A DNA stretch of 64,000 nt from Asticcacaulis sp. MM231. GTDB taxonomy: Bacteria > Pseudomonadota > Alphaproteobacteria > Caulobacterales > Caulobacteraceae. The DNA lies in assembly GCF_964186625.1 (NCBI RefSeq), contig NZ_OZ075108.1, forward strand, positions 1,736,001 through 1,800,000. The letters run 5' to 3'. Shown here piece after piece: positions 27,622 to 36,736 of the stretch. A program made the position numbers and the translations under genes. The notes beneath the pieces were generated by a model that did not search any database, was not told where the DNA came from, and saw nothing but the letters and a program-made list of their open reading frames with translations. The stretch's first letter is position 1. Every line of letters begins with the position of its first letter.

Positions 27622-27653
27622 AAAAACCCTCGCGGCTCAAGCCAGCGAGGGTT
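27622..27653 (-). terminator. Rho-independent terminator of the rpsF-rpsR-rplI operon
   Basis: A 9-bp stem (AACCCTCGC / GCGAGGGTT), extended by an inner GGC/GCC pairing, is followed on the minus strand by TTTTT. It lies about 50 bp after rplI. Confidence 0.88.
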
Positions 27654-27702
27654 GATCTTTGATGCCTGCACCAAACATCTTGCGACGTTTGGTTTTAGCG
27701 CC

Positions 27703-28290
27703 TTACGCTTCGTAAGGTGCGTTCTGCATGGCTTCACCGGCGCCGCCTTCGAGCATATCGGCAGCGGCTTCTTCAGCAGCAACGCGATCTTCTTCGAATT
27801 GGGAAGCGATGATGTTTTCGCCGGAAGCCTGACGATCGGCTTCGTCCTGCGAGCGTGCCACGTTGACCGTGATGGTCAGCGAGACTTCTGCGTGCAGGCG
27901 CACGGTGATGTTGTGCAGGCCGAGCGTCTTGATCGGCGTATTCAGAACGATCTGATTACGCTCAACCTTGGCGCCGGCTTCTGCAACAGCATCCGCAACG
28001 TCACGGGCATTGACCGAGCCGTAAAGCTGACCTGAGTCACCCGCCTGGCGGATGATGACATAGGTCGTGCCGTCCAGTTCAGAACCGGCCTTTTCGGCGG
28101 CGGCCTTGTTGGCGGCGTTACGGGCGACGATCTGATCCTTCTGGGCCTCGAAGACCTTCAGGTTGGCAGAGGTGGCGCGCAGGGCCTTGTGGCGCGGCAG
28201 CAGGAAGTTACGGGCAAAGCCGTCCTTCACGCCAACAACGTCACCGATGGAGCCGAGATTTTCAACTCGTTCTAACAAAACTACTTTCAT
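27703..28290 (-). CDS. rplI: 50S ribosomal protein L9
   Basis: L9 binds 23S rRNA near the L1 stalk. The 195-residue protein starts MKVVLLERVENLGSIGDVV and has the GFARNFLLPRHKAL signature of the N-terminal RNA-binding domain, a long connecting helix, and the C-terminal domain (about 75-150). It is longer than the 148-150 residues of E. coli because of an acidic, Ala/Glu-rich tail (about 155-195), which other Alphaproteobacteria also carry. It is the last gene of the rpsF-rpsR-rplI operon, 12 bp after rpsR. Confidence 0.97.
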   Translation of the reverse strand: MKVVLLERVENLGSIGDVVGVKDGFARNFLLPRHKALRATSANLKVFEAQKDQIVARNAANKAAAEKAGSELDGTTYVIIRQAGDSGQLYGSVNARDVADAVAEAGAKVERNQIVLNTPIKTLGLHNITVRLHAEVSLTITVNVARSQDEADRQASGENIIASQFEEDRVAAEEAAADMLEGGAGEAMQNAPYEA

Positions 28291-28302
28291 GGTTCCTGCT
28301 CC

Positions 28303-28584
28303 TTACTTCACAACGTAGGGCAGCAGGGCCAGGAAGCGGGCGCGCTTGATGGCCTTGGCCAGTTCGCGTTGCTTCTTTTGGCTGACAGCCGTGATGCGCG
28401 AAGGGACGATCTTGCCGCGTTCCGAGATGTAACGTTGCAGGAGCTTGACGTCCTTATAGTCGATCTTCGGTGAACCAGCACCGGAGAACGGGCACACCTT
28501 GCGGCGGCGGAAGAAAGGACGACGGGCGGGACCGTTGCCGACGGGGGCGCCGGGGGCGGTGGAGGTGGTTGCTTCTTCAGACAT
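28303..28584 (-). CDS. rpsR: 30S ribosomal protein S18
   Basis: This 93-residue S18 has the conserved [48 protein letters not shown] and [11 protein letters not shown] segments. It has a short Ala/Pro/Gly-rich N-terminal extension compared with the 75-residue E. coli protein. It binds the 30S platform as a heterodimer with S6, whose gene ends 11 bp upstream. Confidence 0.97.
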   Translation of the reverse strand: MSEEATTSTAPGAPVGNGPARRPFFRRRKVCPFSGAGSPKIDYKDVKLLQRYISERGKIVPSRITAVSQKKQRELAKAIKRARFLALLPYVVK

Positions 28585-28595
28585 CTGGTGCTCCC

Positions 28596-28979
28596 TTATT
28601 CTGCGAAGTCAGGCGTGCGTTCGCCACGTTCCGGACGATCGGAACGCTCAGGGCGGTCACGACGCGACAGAACGGGGGACAGTTCGAGGTCGAGCTCTTC
28701 GACGCGGACGGTCAGGAAGCGGATGACATCTTCGTTGATCGAGAGCTGGCGTTCCATTTCCTTGACGGCCGGGGCCGGTGCGTCGATGGCCAGCAAGGAA
28801 TAGTGCGCCTTGCGGTTCTTCTTGACGCGGTAGGTCAGGTTGCGCAGACCCCAATATTCGATCTTGGCGATGTGTCCACCACCTTCTTCGATCAGGTTCT
28901 TGATGATGTCGTTGAGAGCTTCCGCCTGTTGAGGCGAAATATCTTGCCGTGCGAGCACGGTGTGTTCGTAAAAGGCCAT
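28596..28979 (-). CDS. rpsF: 30S ribosomal protein S6
   Basis: This 127-residue S6 has the ferredoxin-like fold core ([39 protein letters not shown]) and a charged C-terminal tail rich in Arg, Glu and Asp ([16 protein letters not shown]). The frame is open further upstream to 29057, but the ATG at 28979 matches the family and has an AGAGGA site 5-6 nt upstream. It opens the rpsF-rpsR-rplI operon. In E. coli S6-S18 binds its own mRNA; whether that occurs here is not visible. Confidence 0.96.
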   Translation of the reverse strand: MAFYEHTVLARQDISPQQAEALNDIIKNLIEEGGGHIAKIEYWGLRNLTYRVKKNRKAHYSLLAIDAPAPAVKEMERQLSINEDVIRFLTVRVEELDLELSPVLSRRDRPERSDRPERGERTPDFAE

Positions 28980-29225
28980 TGATATCCTCTTCCGGTAATG
29001 AAAGGTGGCGCGGCTTTGAGCGGAAGTCTCAAGGCTTTGATGGATCAGGCACAGCACAATGCTGGCTGACCACCCTTCGGGGGAGCGCTCTCATAAACGA
29101 GGATTGTAAAAAAGGCAATAGCAACATCTTTGCGCTCAAGCCGCGCGGGCTTACGCGCAAACGTGCGCGGCGGCCAGTTGGCCTTGCCAAATCCAAAATG
29201 GATTTGGAGAAGCGCTGTTTCAGCC

Positions 29226-29750
29226 CTATTTCATCGCCTTAACAGCCGTCAACAGCGTGCTGACATGCGTCGCGGCGTCGCCATCGTCATGCACAAAAGC
29301 AACCTTGCCGTCAGTGCCGATAATGTAGGAAATGCGGTTCGACATATTCATGGCGCCCATCTTGGCGTCATAGGCGCTGGTCACCTTTGCCTTGGTGTCG
29401 GAGCCTACGGGGAACTTGCCCTGGCAGCTTTCCTTGGAAAACTTCTGCAAGGTGGCGATATCGTCGGTCGAAATGCCGATCACCGAAACATTATGCGCCT
29501 GGAATTCAGGAATGGCTTCGGAGAACTGGTGTGCTTCCAGCGAGCAGCCGCCGGTAAAGGCCTTGGGGTAAAAATAAACGACAACCGGGCCCTTTTTCAA
29601 CGCATCTTTAATCGAGAAGGTGCTGACGGCGCCATCGGTGGCGGCGGGCAGATGGAACACCGGTGCCTTATCACCTACCTTGAGAGCGGCGAAGGCGGGG
29701 GAGGCAAGGACAAGGCCAAGAGCGGCAAGACCGAGAGCGATTTTTTTCAT
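29226..29750 (-). CDS. Exported peroxiredoxin (AhpC/TSA, BCP/PrxQ-like)
   Basis: This 174-residue protein has a cleavable signal peptide (MKKIALGLAALGLVLASPAF, cut near ALK). The thioredoxin-fold peroxiredoxin domain has the peroxidatic Cys69 in FTGGCSLEAH, a second Cys109 (KESCQGKFPVGSD) that could resolve it, and SNRISYIIGTDGKV. It should reduce hydrogen peroxide or organic peroxides in the periplasm. The active-site motif TGGC differs from the TPGC of cytoplasmic BCP, as in other exported members. It is transcribed on its own; the S9 peptidase gene ends convergently in a head-to-tail series about 60 bp upstream. Confidence 0.88.
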   Translation of the reverse strand: MKKIALGLAALGLVLASPAFAALKVGDKAPVFHLPAATDGAVSTFSIKDALKKGPVVVYFYPKAFTGGCSLEAHQFSEAIPEFQAHNVSVIGISTDDIATLQKFSKESCQGKFPVGSDTKAKVTSAYDAKMGAMNMSNRISYIIGTDGKVAFVHDDGDAATHVSTLLTAVKAMK

Positions 29751-29813
29751 AAGCGTATCTCCTGTAGCGTGAACGTTAAGCCTTATACGTTCGCATCACA
29801 AGTCTGGTTACAC

Positions 29814-31827
29814 TTATGCTGGCGGATTATGTTGCAGCATAAATCCAACCATGGAATCTACGGTTTGAATACGTGTGGGTTCACGCGACATCCAGTGATC
29901 TTCCTGCTTGAGCTGGATCAGTTCGACGGTTTTTCCGGCTTTTTTCATGGCATCATATATGCGCGTGCTTTGATCATAGGGTACGACGGTATCGTCCTTG
30001 CCGTGGATAAGCAGTACCGGCACGTTTATGGCGTCAACATGTTTGATCGGCGAAATATCATTCCAGCCACCTTCATCGCCCAGATACCTGTTCCAATAGC
30101 GCATGCCGTAGCCATCGCCATCGAAACCGGTGCGTTCACGATAATAGGCCATGAAGGCTTTGATGTCGGAAATACCGGCCAGTGAAACGGCGCAGTTATA
30201 AATTCCCGGATCAAGGCTCACGCCGGCCAGTGCCGCGTAGCCGCCATAGGAGCCTCCGAAGATCGAGACCTTTGTGGGATCGACTATCCCTTTTGCCACA
30301 AGATCACGCACACCGTCCGACAGGTCGGTTTGCATCTTGCGTCCATACTCGCCATAGCCGCGCGCCGTGTAATCCCGTCCGTAACCGCTAGAGCCACGGT
30401 AATCCGGTTGCATGACCGCGTAGCCGCGTGAGGCCAGCGCCTGCGATAAAAAGTCGAAGGAGCCGTCTTCGTTCGATTCGGGACCGCCATGAGGCAGGGC
30501 GACGAGCGCCAGCTTTTTTGCATCGCGATCCACCGGCAGGGTGAGCCACGATGGTATGACCAGGCCATCGGCAGCCTTATAGTTGTAGTGTTTTTTCTCA
30601 GAGACCCATTCCGGCGGCAGGTCCGGATAGGCCTGACCAATTTCTTTATAGCCCCCTTTGCGGAAGTCGATGGCGTAATAGGTGCCGGAATTGCCTTCGC
30701 CTTCGACAAAGATAAGCACATGCAACGGATCTTCAGATGTGCTCATCAGATCGGCGCGTATGTCGCCGACAGCTTTTTTGACCAGTTTGGGCAACTGGGC
30801 CATGACCGGATCATAAAAAGTGTAGTTGGCAATGCCGGCTGTATTAGAAAAGCGCTGCCAGCGCGAAGGTGGTTGGATAGAATATCGGGCTGTTAACATT
30901 GCCATTAATATCCAGCGGCGGGCTGATAACGCCTTCCGGGCTCACCTCGACATAGCTGTTTTGTAGCTCTCCGCTGCGCATATAAAGCAGGACCGAGCGT
31001 CCGTCACGACCCAAGCCACATAAAGTCGGCGTGTCGAGGTCCATCTTGACCTCATATATGATCTTCCAACCTTTTTCCGACTCGTAACGTAATGTCCAGA
31101 GGTGAGTGTCATCATCATATTCCGAACGCGCGATGACTTTTCCATCCGGGGAGATAACCCAGTCATTGATATCGTTTAAGTCCTCGTCAAGTCGGCGCGA
31201 CCGCGAACTGCCAGGATCAAAAGCGAAAAGGCATTTGTTCAGATTGGCTGAAAATGTCGCGGCGCTGCCTTGAGAACCCGACATGTTAACGGCGTCAGGC
31301 GCCTTGTATCCGGCCGCCGTCATGAAATATTTTCCATCCATTTTGATGCGGTAAAAGCTGCCAAAGACCTGAGCGTAGTTGACGCCGCTGACGTAGGAAT
31401 ACATCTGTATGCGTTTATTAGCGTGAACGTCCAACATAAGGCCGAACCATTCTTCAAAGAGTGTGCCGGCATCTTTGCGTGTGACCGATGTCACGACCAG
31501 AATTCGATCGTTATCTGCCCACATCAGATCGCGTATCTTGTCGCTTTCAATCGCTGCCGCCGCCGTCTTGCCTGTAACCAGATTGACATCATAGATGACA
31601 AGCTCTTGCGGTTTGTTCATGACCAGAGCGACGCGGGTGCCATCCGGAGAAAGCGCTACCTTGCTGACAAGGGGCAACTTGCCATACACCCCAAGGGGCG
31701 GTGGAACCGGATCGCCTTCTGCTGCCCAGGCTATGGCTGGAAAACCGCCTTCGAGAATAACCTGAGTGGCGGTTGCGGCGCCGAGCGCTGTCAACAGATT
31801 GCGTCGTGAAAATGTAGTGTGTGTCAT
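29814..31827 (-). pseudogene. S9 family prolyl oligopeptidase, split by a frameshift
   Basis: Two overlapping frames make one gene. The 5' part (31827 to 30844) has a twin-arginine signal (SRRNLLTALGAAT) and a beta-propeller. The 3' part (to 29814) has the alpha/beta-hydrolase domain with the nucleophile GGSYGGYAA, Asp in HGKDDTVVP and His in QEDHWMS. The frame breaks at a run of four T on the coding strand (complement of about 30847-30850). Reading CTTTC instead of CTTTTC joins FALAAL to SNTAGIANYTFYDP and gives about 670 residues, the family length. Such exported enzymes cleave peptides, often after proline. A sequencing error is at least as likely as a true pseudogene. Confidence 0.85.
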
Positions 31828-32016
31828 GATTGTCCCCCGGCACGAATTGGCTTATTTCGCCTTTTCTCTATTTGAATGAGAATATGTGCAAGGCTGACCT
31901 CACGCAAAAGTTTAAAAGCGTGATGGCTTACTTTAAGATTGTAACCTGGCGCTTGCTCTCATTGCAGCTTTGTCCTAACGAAGGCGCACATTAATGACGC
32001 GAAAGGCCAGATTTCC

Positions 32017-32979
32017 ATGACATTAGCATTTGTTTTTCCCGGGCAGGGATCTCAGGCAGTCGGCATGGGCGCTGAACTTTTTGATACCTTCGCCACCGCG
32101 CGCGATGTGTTCAACGAGGTCGATGAGGCGCTGGGCCAGAAGCTGTTCGCCATCATGCGTGATGGTCCGGAAGACCAGTTGACCCTGACCGAAAACGCTC
32201 AGCCGGCCATTATGGCCGTTTCGGTGGCGGTATCGCGCGTTCTGGAAAAAGACTTCGGCATCAGTTGTGCGGCGGCGAAATATGTCGCCGGTCATAGCCT
32301 TGGCGAATATTCGGCTCACGCCGCGGCGGGCACCTTTTCGCTGGCGGATACGGCGCGTTTGCTAAAACTGCGCGGTCAGGCGATGCAACGCGCTACGCCG
32401 TTGGGCGTGGGCGCTATGGCTGCCCTGATCGGCAAGGCCGACCTGGCGCTGGCCGAAGCCGCTTGCGAAGCCGGTTCTGCGGCGGGCGTGGTCGTCATCG
32501 CCAATGATAACAATGCCGGTCAGATCGTTATTTCCGGCGTTAAGCAGGCGGTGGAGCTGGCGGTCGAAAAGGCCAAGGAACTGGGCGCCAAGGGCATGTT
32601 GCTCAATGTGTCGGCGCCCTTCCATTCGCCGCTGATGGAACCGGCCGCCGAGGAAATGCGTGAGGCGCTGGCCAAGGTGACCATCAACCCGCCGGCTTCG
32701 ATCTTGGTGGCGAATGTCACCGCCGCGCCGGTTACCGACACGTCTCAAATTACCGATCTTTTAGTGCGTCAGGTCACGGGCCGGGTGCGGTGGCGTGAGT
32801 CGGTGCAATGGCTGGCAGCCAAAGAATCGGAAAATGGTGGTGGCGTGACCACTTTCGCCGAACTGGGCGCTGGCAAGGTGCTGACCGGCATGTCCAAGCG
32901 CATCGCGCCGGAGGCGGTTTCGGTAGCCCTGAATGGTGCGGCAGATTTTGAAGCCTTTGCCGCTTCGCTCAAGGCCTAA
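32017..32979 (+). CDS. fabD: Malonyl-CoA:ACP transacylase
   Basis: FabD loads malonyl groups from malonyl-CoA onto ACP. The 320-residue protein has the PGQGSQ N-terminal motif, the nucleophile elbow GHSLGEYSAH (Ser94), the active-site His in VSAPFHSPLM, and the usual ferredoxin-like subdomain. It opens a plus-strand fatty-acid block (fabD, fabG, acpP, fabF). fabG starts 77 bp downstream. No strong ribosome-binding site is visible before the ATG. Confidence 0.96.
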   Translation: MTLAFVFPGQGSQAVGMGAELFDTFATARDVFNEVDEALGQKLFAIMRDGPEDQLTLTENAQPAIMAVSVAVSRVLEKDFGISCAAAKYVAGHSLGEYSAHAAAGTFSLADTARLLKLRGQAMQRATPLGVGAMAALIGKADLALAEAACEAGSAAGVVVIANDNNAGQIVISGVKQAVELAVEKAKELGAKGMLLNVSAPFHSPLMEPAAEEMREALAKVTINPPASILVANVTAAPVTDTSQITDLLVRQVTGRVRWRESVQWLAAKESENGGGVTTFAELGAGKVLTGMSKRIAPEAVSVALNGAADFEAFAASLKA

Positions 32980-33056
32980 AAGACATTCTGCTTGATCCAT
33001 CAGACGCTTTCGCCTAAACCGCGCGGCCAATAGATATAGCTTCTTAGGATTAGTCC

Positions 33057-33809
33057 ATGTTCGATCTGACCGGAAAAACCGCCCTGGTGACAGGCGCCAC
33101 GGGCGGCCTTGGCGCCGCCATCGCGCGCTCATTGCACGCGCAGGGCGCCAAGGTTGTGCTGTCCGGCACACGCGAAAGCGTTCTGGCCGAACTGGCGGCT
33201 GAGCTTGGCGCCAAAAGAGCTGACAGTGCTTTTATTGCTGCCGCCAATCTGTCCGATGCCGCTCAGGTCGATGGCCTTGTGGCCAAGGCGGAAGCAGCCG
33301 CAGGCTCCGGCCTTGATATCCTGATCGCCAATGCCGGCATCACCCGTGATGGCCTGATCCTGCGTATGAAGGATGAAGACTGGGAAACGGTCATTAAGGT
33401 CAATCTGGAAGCCTATTTCCGTCTGGCGCGTGCCGCCACCAAGGGTATGATGAAGCGCCGCCACGGTCGCATCATCGGCATCACGTCGATCGTCGGCGTC
33501 ACCGGCAATCCGGGGCAGACCAACTATGCCGCTTCCAAGGCTGGCATGATTGGTTTTTCCAAGGCTCTTGCGCAAGAGGTTGCCAGTCGCAATATAACGG
33601 TCAACTGTATCGCGCCTGGTTTTATCGCCTCGCCCATGACGGATGAGCTTAACGAAGCCCAGCGCGCAGCCATCCTGGCCAAGATTCCTGCGGGAGCCCT
33701 TGGCGAAGGCAGTGATATTGCTGCCGCCGCTGTCTATCTGGCCAGTGTCGAGGCGGGTTACGTCACGGGTCAGACGCTTCACGTCAACGGCGGCATGGCG
33801 ATGATCTGA
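33057..33809 (+). CDS. fabG: 3-oxoacyl-ACP reductase
   Basis: FabG reduces beta-ketoacyl-ACP with NADPH. This 250-residue SDR has VTGATGGLGAAIA (cofactor), NAGITRDGLILRM, an active-site Ser in IGITSIVGVTG, YAASKAGMIGFSK (Tyr and Lys), and the FabG-typical ending TGQTLHVNGGMAMI. The position between fabD and acpP distinguishes it from other SDRs. Confidence 0.95.
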   Translation: MFDLTGKTALVTGATGGLGAAIARSLHAQGAKVVLSGTRESVLAELAAELGAKRADSAFIAAANLSDAAQVDGLVAKAEAAAGSGLDILIANAGITRDGLILRMKDEDWETVIKVNLEAYFRLARAATKGMMKRRHGRIIGITSIVGVTGNPGQTNYAASKAGMIGFSKALAQEVASRNITVNCIAPGFIASPMTDELNEAQRAAILAKIPAGALGEGSDIAAAAVYLASVEAGYVTGQTLHVNGGMAMI

Positions 33810-33979
33810 TTGCTACCCACAGGGTTAGGTGCTTTTGTGTTTGCTAAGAGTGTGCTAGGCAACGCTTTAATGTCTTGAATCGCATGAAATGTGTGCCTAC
33901 AAGACAAGTCTGGATTTTATCCTCCCCTTGGACCCAATGGTCTCGGGTCTTAAGCTGTATATTTCTGAAGGGACAATAA

Positions 33980-34219
33980 ATGTCTGAAGTTCTTGAACGT
34001 GTTCGTAAGATCGTGATCGACCATCTGGATGCTGATCCGGACAAGGTCACGGAAAAGGCGAGCTTTATCGACGATCTGGAAGCCGACAGCCTCGACATCG
34101 TGGAACTGGTTATGGCTTTCGAAGAAGAATTCGATATCGAAATCCCGGACAACTCGGCTGAGCACATCCTGACCGTGGGCGACGCTGTCTCCTACATCGA
34201 TGGCAAGCTGAAGTCCTAA
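33980..34219 (+). CDS. acpP: Acyl carrier protein
   Basis: This 79-residue acidic four-helix protein carries the 4'-phosphopantetheine site at Ser37 in [12 protein letters not shown]. It is the carrier for all acyl intermediates of fatty-acid synthesis. A 170-bp gap separates it from fabG and probably contains its own promoter. A terminator-like hairpin follows (34237-34290) before fabF, consistent with higher expression than its neighbours. GAAGGGA lies about 7 nt before the ATG. Confidence 0.97.
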   Translation: MSEVLERVRKIVIDHLDADPDKVTEKASFIDDLEADSLDIVELVMAFEEEFDIEIPDNSAEHILTVGDAVSYIDGKLKS

Positions 34220-34236
34220 GCCTTAAAGCTTGGCTG

Positions 34237-34290
34237 GAGCGCGGTTTCAGGCCCCTTGTTTTAGGGGTTTGGCCGCGCTCAGTTGTTTTT
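34237..34290 (+). terminator. Terminator or attenuator between acpP and fabF
   Basis: An outer 8-bp stem (GAGCGCGG / CCGCGCTC) encloses an inner CCCC/GGGG pairing and is followed by GTTGTTTTTA. It stands 17 bp after acpP and 26 bp before the fabF start, so it likely reduces rather than abolishes fabF transcription from the acpP promoter. Confidence 0.7.
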
Positions 34291-34316
34291 AGAGTATCAC
34301 GAAGGATAGATTGCCT

Positions 34317-35603
34317 ATGGTGCGCCGCGTCGTCATTACCGGTCTGGGTCTGGTTTCACCTCTGGGTAACGGAGTGGAAATCTCATGGAAACGCCTGTTA
34401 GAGGGCAAGTCCGGCGCCGGTCCGATCACCGCTTTCGATACCACGGACTATGCCTGCACGGTCGCCTGTGAAGTGCCGAGCGTCGATGGACGTGGCGGTG
34501 GCGGCCCTGATATCGAAGGCTCTTTCGATCCCTCGCTGGTGCTCTCCAACAAAGAGCGTCGCAAGGTCGACGACTTTATCCTTTACGCCATCGCAGCGGC
34601 CGACGAAGCCCTGAAGGACGCCAACTGGCATCCCGAAACCGAAGAGGACCAGGAACGCACCGGCACCATGATCGGCTCCGGCATCGGTGGCCTTGGCATC
34701 ATCGCCTCGACCGCGCTGGAACTGCATGAAAAGGGCCCCAAGCGGATATCCCCCTTCTTCATTCCCTCATCACTGATCAATCTGGCCTCGGGTCAGGTCT
34801 CCATCCGCCATGGCCTCAAAGGCCCGAACCATTCCGTCGTCACGGCCTGCGCCACAGGCGCTCACGCCATCGGCGACGCGGCCCGACTGATCATGTACGG
34901 CGATGCCGATGTCATGGTAGCCGGCGGCGCGGAATCGGCCATTGTGCCGGTGGGCATTGCAGGCTTCATCGCCTGCCGCGCCCTGTGCACCTCCTTTAAC
35001 GACACGCCTGAAAAGGCCTCGCGTCCTTATGACAAGGACCGTGACGGTTTCGTTATGGGCGAGGGCGCCGGCATCGTTGTTCTGGAAGAATACGAACACG
35101 CCAAGGCGCGCGGGGCCAAGATCTATGCCGAAATCCTGGGCTACGGCCTGACCGGCGACGCTTACCACATCACCGCGCCATCCGAGACCGGCGACGGCGG
35201 TTATCGCGCCATGGTGATGGCGGCGAAAAACGGCAATATTGACCCGACCACCATCGACTATGTCAATTCGCACGGCACCTCGACCATGGCGGATGGCATC
35301 GAACTGAAGGCAATCGAGAAGTTCCTCGGCGCACGTGCCGCCACCGGCACCGTGTCTTCCACCAAGTCGGCCATTGGTCACTTGCTGGGCGGCGCCGGCG
35401 CTGTTGAGGCCATTTTCTGCGCCCTGGCCATTCGTGACCAGATCGCGCCGCCGACCATCAATCTTGACAATCCGGACGTGGACACCCCCATCGATCTCGT
35501 GCCCAACAAGGCCAAGCCGATGAAGATCAAGACGGTGCTTTCCAACAGCTTCGGCTTCGGCGGCACCAATGCCGCGCTCATCATGGGTGCGGTCGAGGGA
35601 TGA
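34317..35603 (+). CDS. fabF: 3-oxoacyl-ACP synthase II
   Basis: FabF condenses malonyl-ACP with acyl-ACP to lengthen fatty acids. The 428-residue thiolase-fold enzyme has the active-site Cys178 (VVTACATGAHAIG), His in NSHGTSTMADGIE, and KSAIGHLLGGAGAVE with Lys and His of the triad. ATG 34317 is chosen over TTG 34311 because AAGGAT lies 9 nt upstream of it. The stop overlaps the mltG start by 4 bp (ATGA), so translation is coupled. Confidence 0.96.
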   Translation: MVRRVVITGLGLVSPLGNGVEISWKRLLEGKSGAGPITAFDTTDYACTVACEVPSVDGRGGGGPDIEGSFDPSLVLSNKERRKVDDFILYAIAAADEALKDANWHPETEEDQERTGTMIGSGIGGLGIIASTALELHEKGPKRISPFFIPSSLINLASGQVSIRHGLKGPNHSVVTACATGAHAIGDAARLIMYGDADVMVAGGAESAIVPVGIAGFIACRALCTSFNDTPEKASRPYDKDRDGFVMGEGAGIVVLEEYEHAKARGAKIYAEILGYGLTGDAYHITAPSETGDGGYRAMVMAAKNGNIDPTTIDYVNSHGTSTMADGIELKAIEKFLGARAATGTVSSTKSAIGHLLGGAGAVEAIFCALAIRDQIAPPTINLDNPDVDTPIDLVPNKAKPMKIKTVLSNSFGFGGTNAALIMGAVEG

Positions 35604-36709
35604 TCAGACTGACCGGCAAAGGGCCAGACTCTTCCGGGCGCAGGTCAATATTGGCCCCGCTCGCGGGACTGACCGCCGGTTTTATGCTGTTGCTGTTCGC
35701 GACAGGCCTGTTTATTTCCGCCCAGATGTTCGGCCCCGGCCCCAAGGTGCTCACACAGGTGACCTTCGCGCCGGGCATGAGCGTTACCGCCATGGGGCGT
35801 GAACTGGAAAGGAAGGGCGTCATCCATTCCGCCGTCATGTTCAGACTGGTGGCGAAATTTCGCGGCCGTCAGAGCGCCATGAAGGCCGGCACCTATGACT
35901 TTCCGGCCGGCATCTCGATGGTCAACGCCCTGAAACAGATCGAGGAAGGCCGGGTCGTCCAGACCTATGTCACCATTCCCGAAGGCAAGACCTCGGCGCA
36001 GGTCGTTCGCATCCTGATGGCGACCAAGGCCCTTACGGGCGATATCGACGTGCCGCCGGAAGGCTCCATCCTGCCGGAGACATATCTCTATCAGCCCGGC
36101 GAAACGCGCCAGGCGGTATTGGATCGTATGCTGGAAGCTGGCCGTGACACGCTGAATGCGCTGTGGCTGAAGCGCGCACCTGGCCTGCCTTTCGCCAGCA
36201 AGGAAGACGCGCTGATCATGGCGTCGATCGTCGAGCGCGAAACGGGCCTGGCCTCCGAACGTCCGCGTGTAGCGGCCGTGTTTATCAACCGTTTGCGCAG
36301 TGGTATCCGGCTCGGTTCCGACCCGACGGTGATTTACGGCATTTCGCACGGTGAACCGCTTGGCCGTGGTCTGCTCAAGAGCGAGATCGAAACCCCGACG
36401 CCGTGGAATACCTATCTGATTGACAAATTGCCGGTGACACCGATCGCCAATCCGGGCAAGGCGTCGCTCCAGGCCACGCTTAATCCGGCCAAGACGCAGG
36501 ATCTGTATTTTGTGGCTGATGGCTCCGGCGGGCACGTTTTCGCGACGTCGTACGAGGAGCATCTGCTCAATGTCGCCAAGTGGCGTGCCATGGAAGCGCA
36601 GGTCAATGTTTACAGTTCGTCGGCGTCTTCTGAGGCCTCGGTGGCGCCTTCGGGTGACAAGACGCCTGAGGTTACGCCTCTAGCGGTGCGCCTGAGTAAC
36701 AAACGCTGA
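35600..36709 (+). CDS. mltG: Endolytic murein transglycosylase MltG
   Basis: MltG (YceG) cleaves nascent peptidoglycan glycan strands and is thought to set strand length. The 369-residue protein has a cytoplasmic N-terminus, one membrane helix (about 21-43), a LysM-like region, and the catalytic domain with IMASIVERETG (catalytic Glu), GIRLGSDPTVIYG, TPWNTYLIDKLPVTPIANPG and YFVADGSGGHVFATSYEEH. Its start overlaps the fabF stop. The fab-mltG coupling is common in Proteobacteria. Confidence 0.94.
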   Translation: MIRLTGKGPDSSGRRSILAPLAGLTAGFMLLLFATGLFISAQMFGPGPKVLTQVTFAPGMSVTAMGRELERKGVIHSAVMFRLVAKFRGRQSAMKAGTYDFPAGISMVNALKQIEEGRVVQTYVTIPEGKTSAQVVRILMATKALTGDIDVPPEGSILPETYLYQPGETRQAVLDRMLEAGRDTLNALWLKRAPGLPFASKEDALIMASIVERETGLASERPRVAAVFINRLRSGIRLGSDPTVIYGISHGEPLGRGLLKSEIETPTPWNTYLIDKLPVTPIANPGKASLQATLNPAKTQDLYFVADGSGGHVFATSYEEHLLNVAKWRAMEAQVNVYSSSASSEASVAPSGDKTPEVTPLAVRLSNKR

Positions 36710-36736
36710 TTTTAGCCTGATTTTTGGGAGCTTGCG

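Noticed and set aside
29186..29206. Hairpin CCAAATCC/GGATTTGG between rpsF and the peroxiredoxin gene
   Set aside because: No T run on either strand and weak stem; not enough to call a terminator.
31900..31923. TCACGC/GCGTGA inverted repeat upstream of fabD
   Set aside because: Only 6 bp with a 12-nt loop; could be chance.
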